NCBI GenBank assembly: GCA_903632075.3
Contig: CAHIKZ030002622.1
Coordinates: 484,501-548,500 of the forward strand
DNA length: 64,000 nt
Reading direction: 5' to 3'
From: Acanthosepion pharaonis
Taxonomy: Eukaryota; Mollusca; Cephalopoda; Sepiida; Sepiidae
In this document: one piece after another, positions 37,690 to 48,824 of the stretch
How positions within the stretch are numbered: the stretch's first letter is position 1
Layout: the number at the start of each line of letters is the position of its first letter
Made by a program: the position numbers and the translations under genes
The notes under the pieces: model-generated
Told to the model about the DNA's origin: nothing
Databases searched by the model: none
The model's input: only the letters and a program-made list of their open reading frames with translations

Positions 37690-37915
37690 TCTTCAGTCAC
37701 TTTTCCATCACGATAACGTAGCTTCCCTGTGCTTTTTCTAGAAATATTTTCATGGTAATTGTTTTGATGAGCTTCCCTCTTTACTACTTTGACATCTTAA
37801 ATTTAACTGCAGAACTAGATTGGTGGCAAGGTCTCATCATTTTACATTTTTTTTAATCAATTCGCCCAAGTAAGGAGATAATACCACTAAAATGCAAGGG
37901 GTGAAAAAAAATGAA
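37690..37915 (+). pseudogene. LINE-A fragment with inverted tail
   Basis: CTTTTCCATCACGATAACGT to AGATTGGTGGCAAGGTCTCA matches the LINE-A stretch upstream of the HFTVE block seen at 39,180-39,860. From about 37,860 the sequence is the reverse complement of the LINE-A 3' tail (CCACTAAAATGCAAGGGGTG), so two short pieces meet head to head. Confidence 0.6.
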
Positions 37916-38345
37916 AAAAACTTTAGAAGTATCTAGAAACCCAAACCTAAACAAGAAACAAGGGATAAACCTGTACTCCTGTTCAAAAAGCAGGTGGGGA
38001 GTGAGAACTGGAAGATATGGCAATGGTAATATTAGTCATTTTGGTAATTAATATTAGCCATTTTCAGGAAATATTTGGCATTCATTGACTGAGCAACCGG
38101 TATTTAAAATTTATAAAATCTTTCTCTTTAAAACATTCTTCAGTAAAAACTGATTTTTCAAGACCAGTAGCTGTTATAACTCTTTCTTTGTATTGAGTGG
38201 ATGAATATTGGTATATATTCTATTTCTGTAGACATCTTAAGTTTAGTGCTGTCAGAGTTGAATGGTGATTCAAAGTAGTTCTTGAGACCAGAGCATTTCT
38301 GTTGTAGACGTAATGTGATTTTTCACTATTAACCCTATTGTAAAT
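37916..38345. other. Stretch with no recognised gene
   Basis: AT-rich; nothing recognised. Confidence 0.4.
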
Positions 38346-38545
38346 AACTATATGTAACCGTAAGTTCTATGCTAACAGCAGTTCCTTTTCAAAAATTTAA
38401 ATTCAGTGTCAATCATTACTATCTTTCTTCTGAATTCCTATTCTTTTATTGTTCTCTCTCTGTAATAAGGTTTTTCTTTTTTTTATATTCTCTCACACTC
38501 AGTATCCACTTTGTGGACTTATTTACTTGCTCGGGGTATGTATCT
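38346..38545 (+). pseudogene. LINE-A extreme 3' end
   Basis: Starts TATGTAACCGTAAGTTCTAT and shares AAATTCAGTGTCAATCATTA and the trailing TTATATTCTCTCACACTC with the other LINE-A tails. The SLWNSLP block is deleted. It is followed by TATCTGTATATATA. Confidence 0.65.
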
Positions 38546-38546
38546 A

Positions 38547-38547
<1 letters not shown>

Positions 38548-38592
<45 letters not shown>
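38548..38592. repeat. (TA)n microsatellite
   Basis: About 20 TA units directly after the LINE-A tail. Confidence 0.93.
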
Positions 38593-38595
<3 letters not shown>

Positions 38596-39055
38596 AACTC
38601 AGGGAAGGTTACTAAATAGAATAATCAAATGAAGGATGGTAATGAACAATAATACTTACGACAAGAACAACACATATAAGATTTGCCAGGGGCACGTAGA
38701 AGTACTCAACTGCTAGAAGTGAGTCAAGTAAATTCCACAATGAATCTCCAGCTCTACACCAATATACAGCATTTACAACTGAATGTATGGGACATGCGCA
38801 TTATTGTCCATGGGTATGCTACAATATATCTGTTTACATTTTCTGAGAGATGGAGTTCATCAGCTCATGAAAGCAGTCCATCTAGGAGATGGAAGACAAA
38901 AAAGAAATTAATGTTTGATGCTGACAGTTTGAAAGAACTAATAAGTTCCTGAATTTAAAATTAATTTAATTACTTTATATTTACAACATAATTAAGTAAA
39001 TATTTTAATATGAATATATTGAATCACTTGTGAGGTCTACATTAAATATTTACAA
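38593..39055. other. Stretch with no recognised gene
   Basis: Starts TGTTGTAACTCAGGGAAGG. A forward open frame of 89 codons (38,683-38,952) contains NLQLYTNIQHLQLNVWDMRI but no family I recognise, and a trailing K/S-rich end. A retroelement fragment is possible; I cannot support it. Confidence 0.35.
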
Positions 39056-40130
39056 GTCTACCATTCATCTATGCCTTGAATATTACTGCTCTTCCTATAT
39101 GTTTAGAGATCCTTGATAAAATCCAAAGAAGATACAGCAATAACATTGGACTTGACCTGACATTTTGGCTTCAGTCCCTTTCCACAACCATATTGTAGCT
39201 TCTCTCTGCCTTTTCTATAAATACTTTCATGGTGTTATAAAATAAAATAAGACATATCTCGGCTGATTTACAGGCAAATAAACTAACATACTCAAGAGCG
39301 AGAGAAGGATGTGAACGGGACAAAGCCCCCTCACAAAATGACCATTATCTTCGTTTACAAATGTTCCCGACACACGAGTTCCGGTCGAAAAATAAAATTA
39401 TATTTAAAGTGTTTCTATTTTTCATCCATTAAAAATGCTTCCCTCCTTGCTTCGTTTTTCAAGCCTGTTAAGCCATAAAAAAAAACACCATAAAAGGGGT
39501 CACAGGGAAGTACAACAAGCAGTCAACAAGTGGCCAGGGAAGAGACCTATCACGGTAAGGCTGAACGGTCATCAGGGGGAGTGCCAGCATCAACCTGTGA
39601 GAACTACTATGAGAGATCAACCCAGATATGAAGCCGGCTTATGAACTATACCACAAGGTAGCTGTCCCAAACCCACACGTTCCTGTTGAAATATATCACG
39701 TAAATCTATTTCTGCTGTTGTCGTATTTCTTTCTTGCAACCATATGCTTGTCTATAACAATGGTAATGGATCTGATGAATTTTCCTCTATGGTACCACCT
39801 AGACATTATCTATTTAAGCACAGTACTAGATTGGCAACTAGGTCTCACCCTTTTATAGTTGAAATGGCTAGATGTAACCCTAAGTTCTATGATAACAGTT
39901 TCTCCTCTCGCACTTCTCACTTATGGAACTCTCTTCTGATTTTTTGCTTTCCAGTCAAGTTTGATTTTTAAAAATTTAAATGCAATGTCGATAGTTATCT
40001 TCTGCCTTAATTCCTGTTCTTGTAATGTTATTGTTCCTTAAGAATGTTTTTCCTTTTATATTCTTTGACACTCTGTAACCCCTCTCTCTCTCTTAGTGGC
40101 TTTATTGCCTTCCTGGGGGTGAAATGTTTT
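39056..40130 (+). pseudogene. LINE-A 3' region interrupted by a solo LTR
   Basis: Left piece 39,056-39,232 encodes LDKIQRR.SN..GLDLTFWLQ and FSINTFMV; the right piece from 39,760 resumes with NGNGSDEFSSMVPP, RLATRSHPFIVEMARCNPKF and SSRTSHLWNSLLIFCFPVKF, then the 3' tail to about 40,130 (CTCTTAGTGGCTTTATTGCC). The two pieces join without loss when the insert 39,233-39,759 and one ATGG are removed. It is the most complete LINE-A tail here and the best reference for the other copies. Known relatives are the C-terminal ends of CR1/Jockey-type ORF2 proteins, which carry a similar RLWNSLP block; the exact clade is not determined. Confidence 0.8.
39233..39759 (+). mobile_element. Solo LTR, family L1, copy 1
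   Basis: A 527-bp insert that starts TGTTATAAAATAAAATAAG and ends CTATAACA (TG...CA ends with a short terminal inverted repeat TGTTATA/TATAACA). It is flanked by a perfect 4-bp target duplication ATGG (39,229-39,232 and 39,760-39,763) and interrupts LINE-A sequence. A second copy lies at 52,153-52,673. TG...CA ends, a 4-bp target duplication and no coding interior fit a solo LTR left by recombination of an LTR retrotransposon. A short non-autonomous DNA element is the alternative. Confidence 0.82.
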
Positions 40131-40440
40131 AAAAAAAGTGATATACTGTGTAACTAAATTAAAAGCAGTAATTCTCAGCTTCATTGTTTATCAAGGAAGG
40201 ACCCAGGAAGAACCACTGACTTTACTCTGGCGCTGATAATAAGAGATTTATATACGTCATTTGAAATATAAATGTGAATTGAAAATGTCTTCAAGACAAA
40301 AGCAGAAAACACTTATGCTTTGTCATTAATCCATCTGCCATTCTAAAATAAAACTTTTTATCAATTCTTCATGATTATTATATATTCTGCTGGCCAAAAT
40401 ATATTGAAGCAGAAACACTTCATGACAATGATTAACCTTG
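40131..40440. other. Stretch with no recognised gene
   Basis: Nothing recognised. Confidence 0.4.
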
Positions 40441-40469
40441 TTCTATTCATATTTAACACACTATTTAAA

Positions 40470-40835
40470 GTTAGGGGAAAAAGAAAAAAGAAAAGAACAA
40501 AGAGGGGAAAAATAGGGAAAAAATAAAGTAGGAGAAGAAGGGGAAAAGAGAAAGAGAAAGAAAGAGAGGAAAACATAAAGGGGAAATAGAAAGAGGGGAA
40601 AAGGAAAACAGAAATGTAAGGAAAAAGAGGGAAAATAAAGAGGAGGAAAAAGAAAACAGAAATCGTGGGAAAAGAGGTGAAAAAAGTAAAATAGGTGAAA
40701 GAAAGAAAGATGAAAAAGAGAAAGAGGGGGAAAAGAGGGAAAGAAATAAAGAGGAGGGAAATAAAAAGAGAGGAAAAAGGGAAATGGAAATGAAAGAGGG
40801 AAAAGTTTAAAAGTAAAAAAAGAATGATTGATTGA
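40470..40835. repeat. Polypurine (G+A) tract
   Basis: About 365 bp that are almost all A and G on the plus strand (GGGGAAAA, AGAAAGAAAG and GAGGAAAA words), with isolated T or C. A ~165-codon minus-strand open frame of F, L, S and P arises from this composition and is not a gene. Confidence 0.9.
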
Positions 40836-40964
40836 TCTGTTTTTTTACAGCTTATCAACCATTTGAAGGTTTTTTTAAAGCTAGAAAATGTTTTTAGACT
40901 GTAAGAATTTTGGGGGGAGATAATAATAATTTAGTGATAGAAGACTTACTAATTAATCATAGCT

Positions 40965-41165
40965 GGAGGGAAAAGAGTTGGATTCATACATTTCCCAAGG
41001 ATATTTGCACAAAAGAGAATATAATGATCCCAAATGAAATTGTGACTTGGTTCTCCAATTAACAACGCCAAGCCATTACACCATGGCAGGTGCATACTAC
41101 CCCTGAACCCCACCTCCCTCAAGCCAAGGGAGGCCCAAGCCGGATTGGCACCCCCAGGCATTGCT
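40965..41165 (-). mobile_element. tRNA-derived SINE fragment, S2 family
   Basis: Read on the minus strand it has ATGGTGTAATGGCTTGGCG (A-box-like), AGAACCAAGTCACAA near the B-box position, and the S2 body GCAAATATCCTTGGGAAATG then TATGAATCCAACTCTT. The same body follows the 5S-tRNA heads at 62.3-62.8 kb. The bases upstream, at 41,100-41,165, are unusually C- and G-rich and do not clearly match 5S rRNA. Confidence 0.6.
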
Positions 41166-42380
41166 TTATGACCCTCACTATCTTATAAACATTTGCTTTT
41201 TTCTACTTACATTTATATACATTACAAATTAAACTAAGCACAATTGACTATTACAGGAGGAAAAACCTTTGCAGATTCTGATGTCATTGTGAGATCTTTT
41301 TTTGCCAAATTTGTGAATTTATTTTGCTCATGCTAAGTCTTGAAAAACAATATAATACTCACTATTTTTTATCTTTAATGTTGAATGTGTTAAAATTAAT
41401 CAACTATTTAACAAGAAAAATCACAAGCTGAAGTTAAAAATTGCCTGCAAAAAATTGTTATTTAAAACTAGCCCAGAAGCTGCCTTTTGAGTGAACCTGA
41501 GGATAGTTCCTGTGGAGGGCTTTTGGCCCTTAGGCCTTTTACCTTCAGCATCCTATATACATAAAAGTTATAAGAATTTAGAAATAATAAAATTATTTTA
41601 CCTTTATTTGACACCTAAATTTGGCAGAACCTTTCTTTGTATACACAACCAATCTCCATACATTGTTTACATTTATTTTGTGCTCAATTTTTCTTTTCTT
41701 TTAAAATTGTTATGTTTTGCAAAACTCTCTCTGTAGTAGCAGTCATAATACAGTTCTCCATGTCCTGATTAACAAACAGGTTTGCTAGGCATTTCCTATG
41801 TTCGCCAGTTGTTCTCTATTTATACTTGTCTATCTAATTTGCATATGATACTACAAAAATCAACATTCTTTGTGATCCCTTCACATAAAGTCACTCTTAA
41901 AAGACATTAGAGAAACCCAAACTATGTAATATTTCGAATTTGTCACATTATGTATGCTAGGAAAAGAAAAAAATTATATGAACAATGTACCAGGCCCCAC
42001 TTAATTTTAATTACAGTTTCATTAGATTATATCAATTGCAGTTGTGATGAAAAATGAAATTAAAGTTAAACCTTTAATAAAGAATTGTTTCTTAAAACTT
42101 TCACTCTGTTTGATATTTAAATTTAACTTAAATGAGTTATTTATTTAATTTTTAATCACTTATAACTACAGTAGTTACTACTTGTTAATTCAGGTTGTTT
42201 ATGATTTGCCAAGATCAAAAAATTTATGTATACATGTACACTGCCCTTTATTTACATATATTATTTATATAGAAGAAGGAATGATCTATTATGACATTTC
42301 TGTAATTCAAATTTAGATTCATTGTATTTATTTTCAATCTTTCTAGTTGAACTGTTCATCTATATTGTATATTATCCATT
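41166..42380. other. Stretch with no recognised gene
   Basis: About 1.2 kb of AT-rich sequence with no motif I recognise on either strand. The 81-codon frame at 41,491-41,736 shows no family signature. Confidence 0.4.
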
Positions 42381-43114
42381 ACTAGCAGCATGGCCTGGCA
42401 TTGCCCGTGCTTTATTCAAAAATCGTATGACTCATACAGCAATCGCTATCACATGACTTAAAATATTTTTGCCCTTCCTTGCCTTTAAAGGAGTGCCATT
42501 TGCCGTGCTGATGTTGCTATATGTCTTATTTCTTGCCTATCTCACACTGCAAAATTTTTTAAGCTCTATACTAAACATTAAATCTGTTACAAAAAAAGAA
42601 CTAAACAAAATGAACACAAAACAATCAGCTTTAAAAAAGGACTCATAACTGGAAAAACTGAATGAAAAAAGAATGTTAACAACAAATACCTTTTCACACC
42701 CAACCCAGTTCTGCGGAATCAGAATCAACATTGAGTTTAAGCAAGTGAATGAGCCAATTGGAGTAAAGTGCCATGCAGATTTAAATTTTTCCCTCTTGTG
42801 ACGAATGCAGATATCGATATTTTTTTGCGTGCAATCATGCTAGTTAACATTCATGTCAGTCAGCTGTTGGCTCTCACGCTACCCAATAGAATCTTCCTGC
42901 CTATTCGTGGCAGCCAGCTATTAGCTCTCACTTTGGCCAGTACAAAATGGCTGCAAACTACATGAAAACTGCCGTAGAAGCATGAAAAAATCGATTATTT
43001 CTACTATTGATGGGAGTTGGGAAATGCAAAATTGGTCTTGGCCTTTCTGCTAACTTGGAGCATGTGCATGTAAATTTTGGTGCAAATCCATTGAAAATTG
43101 CGGCCGTGCATTTG

Positions 43115-43146
<32 letters not shown>

Positions 43147-43172
43147 CCTGCCTTTTGTATACAATGAGGTTA
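42381..43172. repeat. Dispersed repeat R1, copy 2
   Basis: Same element and orientation as 32,344-33,116, with a longer (AC)n run at about 43,118-43,145 and an end in TTTTGTATACAATGAGG instead of TTTTATAGATAGAG. Confidence 0.8.
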
Positions 43173-43990
43173 CAATAAAATTTGTATTTTTATCTGAATA
43201 CTAGCTTACGACAATTAAGATGTAGTAGATTGAGGTGGGGGGATTATAGATTGTGGGTGCATAAGACTCTTGCACTGGTCCTGATTACACCACCTGCATA
43301 TCCTAGCTTACAGCACCTGATATTCTTGTGGGGAAGAAAGGAGAGAAAGAGATTAAAAAGGGGAACGAAATATAAAATTTAGGAAGAAACAGAAAGCTAG
43401 AAGACACTGATTTGCTTCTCTTATTGTATCAAAGGAAAATAAAAAAAAAATCCTTTCTCTTTTTCATTTACATATTTTGTCTTCTTCACATCAAAATTTA
43501 ATCTACATTCATTTTCTTTTGAATAATGCAGCAAAAGAAATTATACTGTGATCATGTCAGCAGTTTCACTTAATTTAACAAAGGACAATTTTCAACTTTT
43601 CAATGGAAAACAAAATAAAATTCCTAGAAAAAACTCCCATTCAAAATTAAATAACTCACAGGGATTTATCAAAATTAAATATAAAAAAATGGTTCAATGA
43701 TCGGATTTATTCTTACTGAAAATATAAAGTGGATGCAAAACTTCCTAGTATTAAAAAAAAAAAGAAAAGCAAAATGGTGTTTTGCATTCAGTCTTGAATG
43801 CCAAAGAATGAAAATAAAAATAAAAAAAAAGATAAAATTGGTCATTGGAAAATTACACGTTTGCACCAAATAAAAATACTGCTTGAAATAATCCCGTTAA
43901 TGGGAATTTTTAAACTTCTAAATTAAGCAGGGAATTTTTGATTCCTTGTACAAAATAATTGTGCTACGGAGAAAATTATTTTAAAAATAA
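43173..43990. other. Stretch with no recognised gene
   Basis: AT-rich; short A-runs at 43,440 and 43,756. Nothing recognised. Confidence 0.4.
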
Positions 43991-43994
43991 TAAA

Positions 43995-44372
43995 CAAACC
44001 ATACAAAATAACAGTGAAATGTTGGGCATACCATGGGCCAAACATGTGAGCAACGACAAGGTTTTGGAGAAAATGTAAACAAAAAGGAAACTTATACTTA
44101 ACATCAGGAAGAGGTAGTTAAAATTTCTGGGGCACCTAATGAGGAAGGAGGTCTTGGAAAAACTGATACTCACAGGACAGATTGAGGATAAAAGAGTAAG
44201 AGGAAAGCAGCATGTAACTTTCTTGATGAGCTTGAGTAAATGGATAGTAAAACAGGGTTTGGAAGAAATAAAATAAAAGACAAAAATTATTAAGAGCAAG
44301 AAGGGACAGGAAGATGTGGATGGCCATGATTGCCTACATCCTGAATGGACACAGGACATAAAAAAAGATATT
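43995..44372 (+). pseudogene. LINE-B C-terminal relic, separate copy
   Basis: Forward reading MLGIPWAKHVSNDKVLEKM, then KRKLILNIRKR, LKFLGHLMRKEVLEKLILTG and QIEDKRVRGKQHVTFLMSLS, with internal stops. It corresponds to the FYRRIL-to-tail region of the units at 34.5-36.4 kb and preserves more of the tail than they do. Confidence 0.75.
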
Positions 44373-44714
44373 AAATAAACACTGTGATTGAAAGAAATAT
44401 TTTAATCATGCTGGCACTTATATTTGGTAGACAAGGGCAAATTTAACACATTGAAATAGCATTTGAGCTGATTTGCAATGATATACAAGAGAATCAGAAT
44501 GGTTGATGCTAACCTCTATGAAAGTGACTCATTATACCTTCATTTTCTCAAATGATGTGAAGTGGAACAATTATAATTGTTAAGTCTGCAACTAGGAAAG
44601 TCGGTTCACTGTGTCATGTGTTTTCTTGCCAGAATCTATCTGTTTTTTTTAAGCATTAACCCCCAGTGTGTTATATAGAGTGAAGTTGAGAGAAAAATCT
44701 GTGTATAGAGGAAA
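44373..44714. other. Stretch with no recognised gene
   Basis: Nothing recognised. Confidence 0.4.
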
Positions 44715-45905
44715 TGATAAAAGACCAACAGGGTTCAAGACATCAGAAAATGGCGATTGATATTACATTTAAATTTTTGAAGAGTGTAGTTATCAGGGAA
44801 ACAAGTAAATGGAAGGGTACTCCACAGGTGAGAAGTGTGAGAAAAGAAGCTGTTGCAGCAGAAGTGGTGGTTGCCTTTAACTATTTCAGCAGTAAAAGGG
44901 TGGGATCTAGATGAAACTCTAGTAACATGCTTAAATTTATCTAAAGATTATTATATTATGAAAGATTATATTATATTATATTATATTAAAGATTATATTA
45001 TATTATATTATATTAAAGATTATATTATATTATATTAAAGATTATATTATATTATATTATTATATTATATTATATTATATTAAAGATTATATATTATATT
45101 ATACTAAGATTATATTATATTATATATATTAAAGATTATATATTATATTATATTAAAGATTATATTATATTATATTATATTATATTAAAAGATTGCATTA
45201 TATTATATTATATTAAATATTATATTATATTATATTATATTAAAAGATTATATTATATTATATTATATTAAAAGATTATATTATATTATATTAAAGATTA
45301 TATATTATATTATATTAAAGATTATATTATATTAAAATTTATATTATATTATTATATATTATATTATATTATATTAAAGATTATATTATATTATATTATA
45401 TTATATTATATTAAAGATTATATATTATATTATATTATATTTATTATATTATATTATATTATATTATATTATATTATATTATATTATATTATATTATATA
45501 TTATATATTATATTATATTATATTATATTATATTATATTAAAGAATATATTATATTATATTATATTATATTATATTATATTATATTATATTATATTATAT
45601 ATATATATTAAATATTATATTATATTATATTATATTATATTATATTATATTAAAGATTATATTATATTATATTATATTAAAGATTATATATTAAAATTGT
45701 CGGGACACCAGAGAAAAAAGCTTGACATAACAGTTGCCATAAAAATATATATAGAAAAGACAGAGAGAAGTCATTTCATGTCTGTGAGAAAGAGACTGGA
45801 GTTGAGTTGCCAAGTTAGGATCAATTACATTGTAGATCCTTCTTTTGAATTTTGGCGAGAACCTCGGGATGAACAACTGGAGCGTCAGACCAGATAGCAA
45901 CAATA
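44715..45905 (-). pseudogene. LINE-A copy split by a microsatellite
   Basis: On the minus strand the upstream part (45,905-45,697) reads IYNVIDPNLATQLQSLSHRH, then FYGNCYVKLFSLVSRQF, matching the LDKIQRR...SLSTT...FMV part of LINE-A. The downstream part (44,934-44,715) supplies a damaged HFTVEI block, SFLTLLTCGVPFHLLVSLI and LFKNLNVISIAI, matching the SLWNSLP end. Between them sit ~760 bp of (TATTA)n. The order and orientation fit one LINE copy whose middle was expanded. Confidence 0.65.
44936..45695. repeat. (TATTA)n array with AAAGAT interruptions
   Basis: About 760 bp built from the 5-bp unit TATTA in blocks of 3-15, broken at irregular intervals by AAAGAT (for example ATTAAAGATTATATTATATT). 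The blocks themselves repeat, so there is a loose higher-order level of about 35-60 bp. Confidence 0.95.
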
Positions 45906-45959
45906 CTCAATGCATGAACAAATGGTAGATTTGTAGACATGTAAAATGGACTTTGATCT

Positions 45960-46215
45960 TACACATTTATTTATAAGTCTACCATTCATCCATGCATTGA
46001 ATAGTGTTACCACTGGTCTGGTACTTTTACTATGTATCTAGAGATTATTGATATAATCCAAAGAAGAATCTGCAATATTATCAGCCCTGATCAAGCATCT
46101 CAGCTTCGGTCATTTCCCCACTGCCATGACATAGCATCCCAATGCTCTTTACACCACTATTACTGTATACAAATCGACAATTTTTATTATTCTAAAATGC
46201 TATTTTTAGAATTTT
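45960..46215 (+). pseudogene. LINE-A internal fragment, plus strand
   Basis: CTACCATTCATCCATGCATTGAA to CATAGCATCC parallels 39,056-39,210; forward reading includes IIQRRICNIISPDQASQLRS. It lacks the 3' block. It lies next to the minus-strand LINE-A copy, giving an inverted arrangement. Confidence 0.65.
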
Positions 46216-46292
46216 AATAAAACCCAAACATACAAAACTGGACTTATGCCAACTTTCTTTTCTTCAGAATTGTACACAAAAGAATTACTGGG

Positions 46293-46592
46293 GAGGAAGT
46301 GTGAGTTTGTAAACAGTGACTATTACTGCTAATAATGCAAGACTCTTTGGTAAAGCAAATCAAGTTCTCTCAGTCACTGTGTGTTTATCTAAAAATTAAT
46401 ATTCTTAAATTCACTTTTATCCCTGCCATGCGCCAATAGCTTAGGGGTAGAATCTCCAAGTGTTGCCAGTTGAGATGGGTTTCAATCCTAGCTAGAGGCA
46501 ACTGAACGCCTAGCCATACTGATGAGCTGTGATACAAAGAAACAGTCTGTCTGAGGATGACAACAGACTATATATATATATATAGAGAGAGA
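46293..46592 (+). mobile_element. SINE family S3, copy 1, with duplicated leader
   Basis: The SINE part starts near 46,428. TAGCTTAGGGGTAGAATCTC (from 46,437) resembles a tRNA A box and GGGTTTCAATCCTAGC (from 46,477) a B box. It ends CAGTCTGTCTGAGGATGACA followed by (TA)n. The ~135 bp before it (from GAGGAAGTGTGAGTTTGTAA) are duplicated together with copy 3 at an offset of 663 bp. Confidence 0.72.
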
Positions 46593-46712
46593 ATTATTGC
46601 ATCATGGATCTGTGAACTATAGAACAAGAAAATTTAAACAAACACGGAATGACAAGCAACTGTAGTTATAAATTTTGAAAAAAATGCCTTTTATTTGTTT
46701 GAGCCTTTTATG

Positions 46713-46713
<1 letters not shown>

Positions 46714-46774
<61 letters not shown>

Positions 46775-46935
46775 CACACATAAATTATATATATATATAG
46801 GGGTAGAATCTCCAACTGACAGCAATTCAGCCACATTTTGATCTTAGCTAGAGTCAACCAGATGTCTAGCCACACTGATGAGTGGTGATACAGTAAAACA
46901 GTCTGTCTGTGGATGACAATATATATGCTCCTGAA
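46714..46935 (+). mobile_element. SINE family S3, copy 2, with (TA)n
   Basis: A (TA)n run at about 46,714-46,800 is followed by GGGGTAGAATCTCCAACTGA, a degraded B box (ATTTTGATCTTAGC), and the family end ACAGTCTGTCTGTGGATGAC at about 46,899-46,918. The start is truncated or replaced by TA repeats. Confidence 0.68.
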
Positions 46936-46955
46936 AAATTTATTTTGGTTGAGCT

Positions 46956-47262
46956 GAGGAGGAAGTGTGAATTTGTAAACAGTGACTATTACTGCTAATA
47001 ATGCAAGACTCTTCAGTGAAGCAAATTAAGTTCTTTCAGTCACAGTGTGTATGTCTAAAAATAAATACGCTTAAATTCACCTTCATCCCTGCCATGCACA
47101 AATAGCTTAGGGGTAGAATCTCCAAGTGATGCCAAATTCAGCTGCGTTTCAATCCTAGATAGAGACAACCGGACGTTTAGCCACACTGATGAGCTGTGAT
47201 ACAATAAAAAAGTCTGTCTGTGGATGACAATAGACTATATATATATATATATATATTTAGGC
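46956..47262 (+). mobile_element. SINE family S3, copy 3, with duplicated leader
   Basis: Same layout as copy 1: GAGGAAGTGTGAATTTGTAA leader, TAGCTTAGGGGTAGAATCTC, TTTCAATCCTAGATAG, then GTCTGTCTGTGGATGACA and (TA)n. Confidence 0.72.
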
Positions 47263-47843
47263 AGTATATATTCATTCAAACATATTTCATTGAATAAGAT
47301 ACACATATTTTGTCTATTTTTATAATAATCCTTTCTTGTTCTCTAATCAGTTTCTTGATGTTAAGTTGAAATTCATCAAGGAAAGTTCCATAGTTTTTCT
47401 TTACCCAAGTACTTTTGATCTCCTCCAAGATCACCTGCAGGGGGTGAATTGTGAAGACAAGTTTACTGCAACTGTGATTATTGGGATGGTGATTTTTGGA
47501 AACATGTGAACACACCTTGTTATAATTATTTTAAATTTATCAGTTGTAATGGGTGTTGTTTTTTTTTTCAAAACAAGTGTTCCAATGTAAGGGAGCTAAC
47601 CAGAAATTAAAGAATATACAAAATCCATTAAATGATGAGCAAATGTACTTTAAGACAAATTCTCAAGACCTCCTATATCAAAAGCAAGCAACCAAAAGTA
47701 CTTCAGGTTTGAATTTCAATCAAAGTGTTTCAAAGTTGTTGAACTTTACTATATATAGTCAAGTAAGACATTGCCAACCAGAAAAAAAGCTAAACTCATT
47801 CAATTCATTACCTAACAAACATGAACCAAAAGATATACATAAG
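47263..47843. other. Stretch with no recognised gene
   Basis: Two open frames of 79 (minus, 47,515-47,276) and 97 codons (plus, 47,553-47,846) have ordinary-looking composition but no family signature. I do not call either a gene. Confidence 0.35.
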
Positions 47844-48607
47844 TGATATAATGGAATAACCTGTCACCTCCATGAGTGACTACACTATAGGTAATAACTA
47901 TAAGTATCTGTAAATCAACAAACTACAGTGTCTAGCTGTGACCTGTTCCAGCTACACAGTCAAACTCTCAGCCTTTGGGCGGAGAGGAACCCGAATGAGG
48001 CTCCGCCGAAGGGTAGAGTCTTGTTCAGGGAGGTAGACTGCCCCTGAACCCATTTATATGGGTTCAAAAGGGAATATTTTTGGCTGAACCTACAGGCTTG
48101 GAGAACCCACGCTAAACTGGCCTTGTGCCACATGTAGCCCTCGTGGGCAGGTAGCTAAATATATTCTAGCTGCGACCTGTTCCAGCTAAACAGTCGAACT
48201 GTCTGCCTTTGGGCGAAGAGGAACCCGGACGAGGCTCCACCGAAGAGCAAAGTCTCATTCAGGGAGGTAGACTGACCCTGAACCCGTTTATGCGGGTTCG
48301 GAAAGGGAATATTTTTTGCCGAGTCTACAGGCTTGGAGAACCCACGTTAAACTGGCCTTGTGCTACATGCATCCCTCACGGGGTGGGTAGCTAAATATTC
48401 TAGCTGGGATCTGTTGAGTACGACTCAAACTTATGCGAGAACTACCGACCTTCCAATAGTAGCACTCACGACTGGATTGACTTGCAACGATTTTGTGCAT
48501 AACTGTTACCTTAATTCTTATTGTACTGATTTTTTTACAATAAACCTTTATTTATTTTACCCACCTTGTTTTTCAAGTATATATTCCTATTAGCATGGAA
48601 TTTAACA
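47844..48607 (+). mobile_element. LTR-like element, family L2, copy 1
   Basis: Shares ends and body with 54,525-55,038: start TGATATAATGGAATAACCTG, end CCTATTAGCATGGAATTTAA then CA. Near the 3' end is CAATAAACC, a polyadenylation-signal-like AATAAA. Inside, a 234-bp unit is present twice in tandem (47,931-48,164 and 48,165-48,398) where copy 2 has it once; each unit has short inverted pairs such as CTTTGGGCGGAG with CTCCGCCGAAGG. TG...CA-like ends and AATAAA suggest a solo LTR, but I find no clean target duplication here. Confidence 0.55.
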
Positions 48608-48824
48608 AAAATATAGAATAAAGATTATAAATTATTATAATATACAACTTAATACATGCTAAAGAAAACATTCATTATCCTACCTAAAACATTTTTTGTA
48701 GCCTTCAAGATTTCCAAGACACAGCAACAATTTTTAGTTGATCAGAACCCATGAATCACTTGTGCTCAGCTTACAGAAAAAAATTCAGAAGTACGTAATT
48801 TCAACTGAATGTATTCAGTAGCCC

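Noticed and set aside
39435..39644. A frame with basic composition inside the L1 LTR (HKRGHREVQQAVNKW)
   Set aside because: The second LTR copy at 52.4 kb breaks it, and it lies in a non-coding LTR.
40361..40858. A 165-codon minus-strand frame rich in Phe, Leu and Ser resembling a membrane protein
   Set aside because: Produced by the polypurine tract; no start context or domain, and the hydrophobicity comes from TTT/CTT/TCC codons alone.
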